5,457 bases of DNA from JAKQHY01 sp034429475 (GTDB taxonomy: Bacteria > Chloroflexota > Anaerolineae > B4-G1 > SLSP01): the NCBI GenBank assembly GCA_034429475.1, contig DAOUGD010000233.1, positions 1 through 5,457 of the forward strand. Direction: 5' to 3'. Of this stretch, positions 1 through 4,302 are shown piece by piece. Within the stretch, counting starts at the first letter, position 1, and each line of letters begins with the position of its first letter. Made by a program: the position numbers and the translations under genes. The notes below the pieces were generated by a model. The model saw nothing but the letters and a program-made list of their open reading frames with translations, made no database searches and was not told the origin of the DNA.

Positions 1-82
1 GGGCTGCGCCCGCCCACGAAAAAATGCCCCCTCAACCGCGCCTTTAGGTGCAAATCACGAGCCAAAACGAATTTTCGGATAG

Positions 83-111
83 ATTCTAAGTAGGTCGGTT
101 GCTCGCGTCAA
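83..111 (-). promoter_or_regulatory. Leftward sigma-70-type promoter
   Basis: Read on the minus strand, TTGACG (111-106, 5 of 6 to consensus) and TAGAAT (88-83, 5 of 6) are separated by exactly 17 bp. Transcription would start near 76 and run off the left edge of the window, so its gene or RNA is not visible. The untranslated leader is at least several tens of bases, unless a weak GTG or TTG start near the edge is used. The match is good but rests on sequence alone. Confidence 0.5.
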
Positions 112-161
112 TCTTGCTCTCCAGGGGGGTACGCTTTCGCGGCAAAGGCCGCGGCCAGAAA

Positions 162-188
162 GTACATTTCTCACATCTGAAATAGTAC
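162..188. repeat. Inverted repeat between divergent promoters
   Basis: GTACATTTC (162-170) is mirrored by GAAATAGTAC (179-188), with one extra base in the right arm and an 8-base spacer. It sits just upstream of the rightward -35 box at 199 and between the two divergent promoters, where an operator would be expected. It is AT-rich and followed by a run of T, so a weak rightward terminator is an alternative reading. Confidence 0.35.
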
Positions 189-198
189 CTTTTTCCTA

Positions 199-226
199 TT
201 GTTAAATTTCGATTAGAACGTATAAT
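199..226 (+). promoter_or_regulatory. Promoter of the small RNA
   Basis: TTGTTA (199-204, 4 of 6 to the -35 consensus) lies 16 bp before a perfect TATAAT (221-226). The expected start point, 7 bases on, is the A at 233. The first base pair of the 5' hairpin begins at 234, so the predicted start and the predicted RNA structure agree independently. Confidence 0.6.
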
Positions 227-232
227 AAAGTT

Positions 233-327
233 AGCATTTGGTAAGGAGACCCGCCCTCCCTGTCAAATGCAGTTGGTTACCCTCCTTTCGCAGAACACGC
301 CCCTCCAAGGGGCGTGTTTCTGCTTTT
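233..327 (+). ncRNA. Candidate free-standing small RNA (~95 nt)
   Basis: A promoter with perfect TATAAT places the start at A233 and an intrinsic terminator ends the transcript near 327. Between them are two elements. The first is a hairpin whose arms 234-243 and 261-270 pair over 10 bp (GCATTTG with CAAATGC, then two G-U pairs and one A-U). After an A/C mismatch, GGAG (245-248) pairs with CTCC (256-259) around a 7-base loop, ACCCGCC. The second is an unpaired pyrimidine-rich linker, 271-289, containing CCTCCTTTC. No gene follows on the plus strand; the next gene is convergent and its stop is at 341. The RNA is therefore not an obvious riboswitch or leader. AAGGAG (243-248) could instead pair with CTCCTT (282-287), giving an alternative fold. 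The C-rich loop and linker look suited to pairing with Shine-Dalgarno sequences. I do not recognise a known RNA family. Confidence 0.6.
290..327 (+). terminator. Intrinsic terminator of the small RNA
   Basis: The left arm 290-304 pairs with 308-323 over 15 bp with a single bulged T at 319 and a CCA loop. TTTT follows at 324-327. On the minus strand no T run follows the hairpin, so it is directional for plus-strand transcripts. It will still form in the 3' end of any read-through from the convergent zinc-ribbon gene. Confidence 0.8.
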
Positions 328-340
328 AAACACCTTCTCG

Positions 341-1039
341 TCAAACCACCACCAGCAGGCGGCGGCAACTGTCGCAATAGGCCACTTCGTGCTGATTGAC
401 CTTGCGCCGCGTGGCCGACAGCACCTCCACCCCACACTGATCGCAGACGTCCCCCTTGAGCCGCGCCACTGCAACGCCGCCGGTGCGCTCTTTCAAATAA
501 TAGTAAGTATCCAACACATCCGGCGGAATCTGCGGTTTGAGGCGTTGGGCTTCGTCCTGTAAGGTTTGCGCCTGTGCATTGAGGTACGCCTGCTCGGTTG
601 TGAACGTTTGAGTCGCGGCGTCCCAGACGGTCTGCGCCTGACGCAACGCTTCCCCCGCGACGGACGCGGCGTCCGTTGCCTCCTCACAGGCCAACATCGC
701 CTCCAAAAGCTGATCCTCCAGCGTCGCCAGATGGCGTTGGAGCGATTTCGATTCTGCCTGCAAATCCTGCAACTCCCGCGCCCCCGTCACGCGCCCGCCG
801 TAAAGCGCGTTTTCGGTCTGTTCTGACTTGATCCGCACCCGCCCCAGTTCAAATTCCAGGTCCTTCTGCGCCTTCTGGGCGGCGGCTGCCGCAACAGTTT
901 TAGCCTCGGAGGCACGCCGCGCGGCAGCCAGATCGGCGTCGTTCTTCAACGCGGCCTCAATCTCCCCCAAACGTTGAGTGATACGTGAAGACTCCAAATC
1001 AATTTCCTGCAAACGAAAGATCGTCACATACCAGGACAT
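341..1039 (-). CDS. Coiled-coil C4 zinc-ribbon protein (zf-RING_7 family)
   Basis: The 232-residue soluble protein has two parts. Residues 1 to about 170 are almost entirely heptad-like, rich in Ala, Glu, Gln and Leu, and predicted to form a long helical hairpin. Inside it lies the family signature around residues 80-95 (LYGGRVTGARELQDLQ). The C-terminal part, about 171-232, is a zinc ribbon with two CxxC knuckles, C199/C202 and C222/C225. This is the layout of the widespread bacterial C4-type zinc-ribbon family (PF02591), whose role is poorly defined; nucleic-acid or chaperone-like functions have been suggested. The protein is about the usual family length and no cysteine is missing. The start is well supported: GGAGGTGA lies at 1050-1043, three bases before the ATG. 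A strong terminator and a repeat array separate it from upstream lgt, so it is probably its own transcription unit. I saw no convincing promoter. Confidence 0.88.
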   Translation of the reverse strand: MSWYVTIFRLQEIDLESSRITQRLGEIEAALKNDADLAAARRASEAKTVAAAAAQKAQKDLEFELGRVRIKSEQTENALYGGRVTGARELQDLQAESKSLQRHLATLEDQLLEAMLACEEATDAASVAGEALRQAQTVWDAATQTFTTEQAYLNAQAQTLQDEAQRLKPQIPPDVLDTYYYLKERTGGVAVARLKGDVCDQCGVEVLSATRRKVNQHEVAYCDSCRRLLVVV

Positions 1040-1061
1040 TCCTCACCTCCGCAGAAATGCT

Positions 1062-1130
1062 CAACGGGCTAAACGGATGCAACGGAAGGAGCCTTTCCTA
1101 TAAAATCCGTTGAATCCGTTCAATCCGTTG
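1062..1130. repeat. 9-bp tandem repeats arranged as an inverted repeat
   Basis: Three direct copies of a 9-bp unit lie at 1104-1112, 1113-1121 and 1122-1130 (AATCCGTTG, AATCCGTTC, AATCCGTTG). Three related units run in the opposite sense at 1062-1068 (CAACGGG), 1072-1078 (AACGGAT) and 1080-1086 (CAACGGA). The two sets have matching spacing, so the whole block can fold into a long imperfect hairpin whose tip includes GGAAGG and CTTTCC. It lies between the lgt terminator and the ribosome-binding site of the zinc-ribbon gene, so it is probably in that gene's promoter or leader region. Confidence 0.7.
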
Positions 1131-1132
1131 AT

Positions 1133-1165
1133 AAAAAGACACAGGGCCGTTGCTGGCCCTGTGTC
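1133..1165 (-). terminator. Intrinsic terminator after lgt
   Basis: GACACAGGGCC (1138-1148) and GGCCCTGTGTC (1155-1165) form a perfect 11-bp stem with a 6-base loop. On the minus strand five T follow directly (1137-1133). It begins 13 bases after the lgt stop codon and should end the DUF2085-lgt transcript. On the plus strand there is no T run. Confidence 0.9.
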
Positions 1166-1177
1166 ACAATACGCCTC

Positions 1178-2008
1178 CTACGTCAACCGGCGCGACAGCC
1201 GGTGACGCGCGACAAGAAAGATAGCTCCACCCACCAGGAAGAGCAACGCGAAGACCTGCGCCGCTGCGATAGACCCCATCATCCAGGCGTCGGGCCGCAA
1301 GAATTCAATGAAAAACCGCACAATCGAGTACCCCATCAGATAGCCGACCAACAGGTCGCCTTCCTTCAGCCGTCCGCGATATTTGTCGGCTACCCAGAGG
1401 AGCAGCAAACACACGATCAATGCGCCCAGCGATTCGTAGAAAAACGTGGGATGGAAAAGGATGTCCTCCGGGTATTGGGTCATATCGTTGTACGGTGCAA
1501 TGCGGTAAAGGGCGGGAATTCGCAATCCCCATGGCAGCGTGGTTGGCGGGCCGTATAACTCCCGGTTGATGTAATTTCCCCAGCGCCCAATGGCTTGCCC
1601 AATCGCCATTCCCGGTGTGGCGTAATCCAACCACTCCAACGGGCGCAGACGGCGGCGCGCACAGAAAATGATCACACCCAGCGCGCCGCCGATGATCGCC
1701 CCATAGATGCCCAGGCCGCCTTGCCAAATATAGAGCATTTCTATGGGATGTTCTTTGTAATAATTCCAGCCCATGACCCCGCCGGCCGGCTGCGAGAAAA
1801 TGTGGTAGATACGCGAACCAATGATGGCTAAGAACACCACCAACAATAGCATATCCCAGATGATTTCCGGGTCCTTGCCTGCTCGCTTCGCCAGATAAGC
1901 GCCGACGTTCGCTCCCAAAATGATACCGATGACGATCAACAATCCGTACCAGTGTACAGCTATCACGTCCCCAATGCGAAACAAAATTGGATCAACCGGT
2001 GGTACCAT
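1178..2008 (-). CDS. lgt: Phosphatidylglycerol--prolipoprotein diacylglyceryl transferase
   Basis: Lgt transfers the diacylglyceryl group of phosphatidylglycerol to the lipobox cysteine of prelipoproteins in the cytoplasmic membrane, the first step of lipoprotein maturation. The 276-residue protein is normal in length and has about seven hydrophobic segments. The family signature lies at residues 141-153 (GRWGNYINRELYG), containing R142, N145 and E150, which correspond to the phospholipid-binding arginine and its neighbours in E. coli Lgt. H19-W-Y21 matches the conserved N-terminal HxY motif, and R231/E235 the C-terminal RFxxE motif. At the place of E. coli H103 there is Y102 in GGLGIYG, a substitution that to my knowledge occurs in Gram-positive-type Lgt proteins. 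The ATG is preceded by GGAGG at 2020-2016 with 7-base spacing. It lies 32 bases after the DUF2085 gene, so the two are probably co-transcribed. Confidence 0.96.
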   Translation of the reverse strand: MVPPVDPILFRIGDVIAVHWYGLLIVIGIILGANVGAYLAKRAGKDPEIIWDMLLLVVFLAIIGSRIYHIFSQPAGGVMGWNYYKEHPIEMLYIWQGGLGIYGAIIGGALGVIIFCARRRLRPLEWLDYATPGMAIGQAIGRWGNYINRELYGPPTTLPWGLRIPALYRIAPYNDMTQYPEDILFHPTFFYESLGALIVCLLLLWVADKYRGRLKEGDLLVGYLMGYSIVRFFIEFLRPDAWMMGSIAAAQVFALLFLVGGAIFLVARHRLSRRLT

Positions 2009-2040
2009 AACTCATCCTCCAAGAATATCAGGTTTATGGC

Positions 2041-2835
2041 TCACACCCAGCCAAATCGCTGCCGGAGCGTGAACGCAATCTCATTGAAATACCCTTCAAA
2101 ATACGGGTAGCTGGCGGCGACCAGTCCCCCGCCGAACAACGCGCCGGTCAATGCACGCATCATCGGGATAGTCTCAAAAGGATAGGGCAGCCAGGCGGGG
2201 AAAATCATCCACAGCGCGTAAGAAAGCCACTGGATGCCGCCATCCAACGCCATCGGCAAAACGCCAAACACAAAATACTGCCACAAGGGTAGCGGGCGCA
2301 CCAACGCTCGCCTGCGCAGCAGGGCATATCCCAGGCCAGACACACCTATGACCCCATACATTGCGATGTCGCGTTGGCACAACGCCATCTTGTAACCCGT
2401 GACGGGGTCACCGTTAAAATGCATCACCTGCGCCATCCTGACCACAGAAGTTGGTTCGGTTAAGGGATAGGCGGCCTTTTCCCCAAAGAGAAACCAGGAA
2501 CGGAAGGGATACTGGTGGCAGGAGATGTCGTAAAAGGCGTACAGTCCATTGCCCAGGCCCGTCCAACCCAGTTTCAGGCAAACAGGCGCGAGGACAGCAC
2601 CCACAAAATACAGGCCAACCAAGAGGTTAAACACGGCCAGCCAATGATGCGCCAACCAGAAAACGCCGCGATTGAGCCGGATGGCCCACCCACGGCTCTC
2701 ATAAGAGCCGGTCGGCAATTGCCCACGCTCTTGCATCCGCCGCTGCGCCTCGGCCAGAATGGCGTCGGTCGTCGGCGAGGAGGCACTTTCCTTCAAATTT
2801 TCAGGTTCCACCGGATCCCCCATGATTCCAATCAT
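2041..2835 (-). CDS. DUF2085 integral membrane protein
   Basis: The protein belongs to the DUF2085 family (PF09858), membrane proteins of unknown function. Numbered from the ATG at 2835 (264 residues), the N-terminal ~55 residues are polar and acidic, and then about four or five membrane segments follow, starting near residue 60. The family's conserved motifs are present: C106-H-Q-Y-P-x-R-S, C153-Q-R-D156, and D198-G-G-I-Q202. The conserved Cys, His and Asp suggest metal or redox chemistry, but that is inference. The start is uncertain. A GTG at 2895 extends the frame by 20 residues but has no ribosome-binding site. ATG 2835 also lacks one, but it overlaps the stop of the small ORF 2832-2945 as ATGA, which favours coupled translation. 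ATG 2823 is a third option. It is probably the head of an operon with lgt. Confidence 0.88.
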   Translation of the reverse strand: MIGIMGDPVEPENLKESASSPTTDAILAEAQRRMQERGQLPTGSYESRGWAIRLNRGVFWLAHHWLAVFNLLVGLYFVGAVLAPVCLKLGWTGLGNGLYAFYDISCHQYPFRSWFLFGEKAAYPLTEPTSVVRMAQVMHFNGDPVTGYKMALCQRDIAMYGVIGVSGLGYALLRRRALVRPLPLWQYFVFGVLPMALDGGIQWLSYALWMIFPAWLPYPFETIPMMRALTGALFGGGLVAASYPYFEGYFNEIAFTLRQRFGWV

Positions 2836-2945
2836 TGACCGAGCAAAGCTGGATTGCGTGCTGAGGACGAAAATGGCCGACAACGCCGGCCCCACACAAG
2901 GCGTCCGCCCGCCAGGAAAGCCAATCCGACGCTGACCTCTATCAT
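2832..2945 (-). CDS. Possible 37-residue leader peptide
   Basis: This is a small ORF too short for routine gene calling. It starts at ATG 2945 behind GGGAGGGGAAG (2961-2951), a good ribosome-binding site 8-10 bases away, and ends in a TGA that shares bases with the DUF2085 start (ATGA at 2835-2832). The expected transcription start from the promoter at 2967-2975 is near 2960, so this would be the first start codon the ribosome meets. The peptide has a hydrophobic first half (MIEVSVGLAFLAGG) and then a basic stretch with one Cys. It resembles nothing I recognise. Its role may be to deliver ribosomes to the DUF2085 start, which has no ribosome-binding site of its own. It could also be a chance ORF. 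Confidence 0.35.
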   Translation of the reverse strand: MIEVSVGLAFLAGGRLVWGRRCRPFSSSARNPALLGQ

Positions 2946-2966
2946 CCAGTCTTCCCCTCCCGCCCC

Positions 2967-2975
2967 ATTATACCA
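2967..2975 (-). promoter_or_regulatory. Extended -10 promoter for DUF2085-lgt
   Basis: On the minus strand TGGTATAAT (2975-2967) is a perfect extended -10 element (TGn plus TATAAT). No good -35 box exists at 16-18 bp; the nearest TTG-containing hexamer (TTGGCT, 2998-2993) is 20 bp away, as tolerated by extended -10 promoters. The start point would be about 2960, directly at the ribosome-binding site of the small ORF. Confidence 0.6.
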
Positions 2976-3038
2976 GAACACAGGGCGTGCATAGCCAATT
3001 TTTCATAGCCGATACCGCCTGGATCGCATAAAAATCAC

Positions 3039-3057
3039 AAAATTCCGGCGAACCCGG
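3039..3057 (-). terminator. Weak terminator after the response regulator
   Basis: On the minus strand a short CCGG/CCGG stem (3057-3054 with 3048-3045, 5-base loop) is followed by a T-rich run. A second small hairpin, GCGGT-GAA-ACCGC, lies at 3066-3078 just after the stop codon. Both stems are short, so partial read-through into the downstream operon is possible. Confidence 0.3.
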
Positions 3058-3079
3058 CGTCCTCTGCGGTGAAACCGCC

Positions 3080-3724
3080 CTAATCCACCAGCCCGTAACG
3101 CAGCGCCAACACCGCCGCCTGCGTGCGGTCGGCCACGTCCAACTTGCTCAAAATCGCGCTGACGTAGTTGCGCACCGTTCCTTCTGAGAGATACAGCCGC
3201 GCGGCGATGTCCGCGTTGCTCAGCCCGCGCGCCAGCAGCCGCAACACTTCCAGTTCGCGCTCGCTCAGCGCCTGGATGGCCGACGTATCCACCGCCAGCG
3301 CTGGCCCCTGCGCGACGTGCGCGAAGAGCCGGCCGGCCACAGCGGGGTCTACGTGCGTCTTGCCTTCCGCCGTGCCCCGAATCGCAGCGATCAACTCCTG
3401 GCGCGGGGTGTCCTTGAGCAGATACCCGCGTGCGCCGCTGCGGATGGCGTCGAAGACCCATTCGTCGGCGTCGTAAGTCGTGAGAACGAGCACGCGCACG
3501 TCCGGGTAACGCTCCCCAATCTGGCGCGTAGCCTGGATGCCATTGACGCCCGGCATTTTGAGGTCCATCAACACCACGTCGGGACGGCGTTGACCGACAA
3601 GGGCCACCGCCTCTGCCCCGTCGTGCGCCACGCCAACCACCTCAATCTCCGGCGACGCGCCCAGAATCACGCGCAGCCCTTCGGTCACGACGTCCTGATC
3701 GTCACAAATCAACACACGAATCAT
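3080..3724 (-). CDS. NarL/FixJ-family response regulator (LiaR-like)
   Basis: This is a two-component transcription factor of 214 residues, the usual length. Residues 1-120 are a receiver domain with acidic pocket D8/D9, phosphoacceptor D54, T82 and K104, all intact. Residues about 150-214 are a LuxR-type helix-turn-helix (LSERELEVLRLLARG, then recognition helix around SEGTVRNYVSAIL). It should dimerise and bind DNA when phosphorylated by a histidine kinase, but none is encoded next to it here. Its divergent neighbours are a small membrane protein and a LiaF-like protein, which suggests a LiaFSR/VraTSR-type envelope stress circuit; that link is inference from context. The ATG at 3724 gives the classic MIRVLICDDQ beginning. 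It lacks a good ribosome-binding site, and its promoter lies so close that the mRNA is probably leaderless. Confidence 0.94.
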   Translation of the reverse strand: MIRVLICDDQDVVTEGLRVILGASPEIEVVGVAHDGAEAVALVGQRRPDVVLMDLKMPGVNGIQATRQIGERYPDVRVLVLTTYDADEWVFDAIRSGARGYLLKDTPRQELIAAIRGTAEGKTHVDPAVAGRLFAHVAQGPALAVDTSAIQALSERELEVLRLLARGLSNADIAARLYLSEGTVRNYVSAILSKLDVADRTQAAVLALRYGLVD

Positions 3725-3732
3725 AAGCCCTG

Positions 3733-3761
3733 AGTATAAAAGCGGGTGGCAGAAAGGTCAA
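3733..3761 (-). promoter_or_regulatory. Promoter of the response regulator
   Basis: On the minus strand TTGACC (3761-3756, 5 of 6) and TATACT (3738-3733, 5 of 6) are separated by 17 bp. The expected start is at 3726-3724, that is 0-2 bases before the ATG, which implies a leaderless transcript. It is one of the best promoter matches in the window. Confidence 0.7.
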
Positions 3762-3863
3762 ATGCACATTCCCCCTGCTCGCCGTGCCTTTTCGTCTTTT
3801 CTGTATCTCCACCCCCGCAACTTTCCCTCACGAAAGGTGTTATTACTCAAGGAAGGAGAAACT

Positions 3864-4202
3864 TTGCACCCATACGGAGAGTGTCCCATGACTTTCTTTA
3901 GAAAAACCTACATCTCTTTAGATCAAAAAATTTCACCCCAGGAACAAAAAATCCTCGAAAAATCTCTCCGAGAGACTCTGCAGCTCGCCGCGCCGCCGGG
4001 AGACTTTGTGATCGAATTAGAAGATGCGCTGCTGATCGAGGTCCTACGCCAAAACCGGCAGCAAACCCACCTCTGGCAAGGATTGGGCATCGCGGGCCTG
4101 ATCAGCGGGGGATTACTGTCCATCGTCGGCAGCGTGTGGGTATGGCTGCGCTGGCAGGAACGCCAGAATGTAAAAACTCCCCTGGTCCCCCTGGTTTCGT
4201 AG
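3864..4202 (+). CDS. Small single-pass membrane protein, unknown function
   Basis: I do not recognise this protein. Two starts compete. TTG 3864 has a strong AAGGAG (3853-3858) five bases before it and gives 112 residues. ATG 3888 has GGAG (3876-3879) with 8-base spacing and gives 104 residues beginning MTFFRKTYISLDQ. Both are in the same frame; an ATG further upstream at 3762 has no support. From ATG 3888, residues 1-60 are polar and helical with an acidic patch (VIELEDALLIEVL), residues about 63-88 form one hydrophobic Gly- and Trp-rich membrane helix, and a short basic-then-neutral tail follows. The 5' half is AT-rich compared with neighbouring genes. It is divergent from the response regulator and 100 bases before the LiaF-like gene, so a role in the same envelope-sensing circuit is plausible but unproven. 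Confidence 0.7.
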   Translation: MHPYGECPMTFFRKTYISLDQKISPQEQKILEKSLRETLQLAAPPGDFVIELEDALLIEVLRQNRQQTHLWQGLGIAGLISGGLLSIVGSVWVWLRWQERQNVKTPLVPLVS

Positions 4203-4238
4203 CCGCAACCTTCCCTCTCCCCTTTACGTATGTTTAGG

Positions 4239-4272
4239 TGACGGTTGCGTCAAGGAACACTCCCTGACGCAA
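4239..4272 (+). promoter_or_regulatory. TGACG half-site cluster / competing hairpins before the LiaF-like gene
   Basis: TGACG (4239-4243), CGTCA (4248-4252) and TGACG (4265-4269) occur within 34 bases. As DNA they look like operator half-sites. As RNA, TGACG-GTTG-CGTCA (4239-4252) competes with an 8-bp stem of TTGCGTCA (4245-4252) and TGACGCAA (4265-4272). The latter has an inner GGA/TCC extension and an ACAC loop. A third partner, CGCAACC at 4204-4210, can pair with GGTTGCG at 4243-4249. No T run follows, so this is not a simple terminator. Confidence 0.4.
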
Positions 4273-4302
4273 TAACGCTATCTATAAGTGGGAGGTTGTG
4301 CA

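Larger units (their letters stand above)
1..198. other. Gene-free left flank
   Basis: I see no convincing coding region here. All plus-strand frames meet stops early (for example TAG at 91-93), and the short open stretch at the very left edge on the minus strand has no clear start. The stretch holds a leftward promoter (83-111), a small perfect hairpin with stem CGCGGC and loop AAAG at 138-153, and an inverted repeat at 162-188. It looks like the regulatory space between a leftward gene outside the window and the rightward small RNA. I searched by eye for hallmarks of RNase P RNA, tmRNA, SRP RNA and tRNA and found none. Confidence 0.5.

Noticed and set aside
1..93. Plus-strand open stretch ending at TAG 91-93 as the 3' end of a gene
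   Set aside because: About 30 basic, unremarkable codons with no recognisable C-terminus, overlapping the leftward promoter.
231..562. Short frames on both strands across the small RNA and zinc-ribbon 3' end
   Set aside because: They cross the terminator hairpin and overlap the well-supported zinc-ribbon frame; no ribosome-binding site or family resemblance.
1097..1123. Promoter for the zinc-ribbon gene inside the 9-bp repeats (TTGAAC, TATAGG on the minus strand)
   Set aside because: Spacing is only 15 bp and each box matches 4 of 6; the TTGAAC arises from the repeat unit itself.
2836..2895. GTG 2895 as the DUF2085 start
   Set aside because: It has no ribosome-binding site, and the promoter and ribosome-binding site upstream are aligned to ATG 2945 in another frame, which runs into ATG 2835. 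It is not excluded by sequence alone.
3003..3461. Minus-strand 152-codon frame overlapping the response regulator
   Set aside because: It is Arg- and Gly-rich out-of-frame translation of a GC-rich gene whose true frame has intact receiver and LuxR motifs.
3762..3863. N-terminal extension of the small membrane protein from ATG 3762
   Set aside because: There is no ribosome-binding site and the encoded residues look non-coding (Pro, Arg, Phe). Good ribosome-binding sites exist for TTG 3864 and ATG 3888, and 3762 lies against the divergent promoter's -35 box.
4283..4288. TATAAG as a -10 box for the LiaF-like gene
   Set aside because: No -35 box is found at 16-18 bp, and the predicted start would cut into the ribosome-binding site at 4291-4295.
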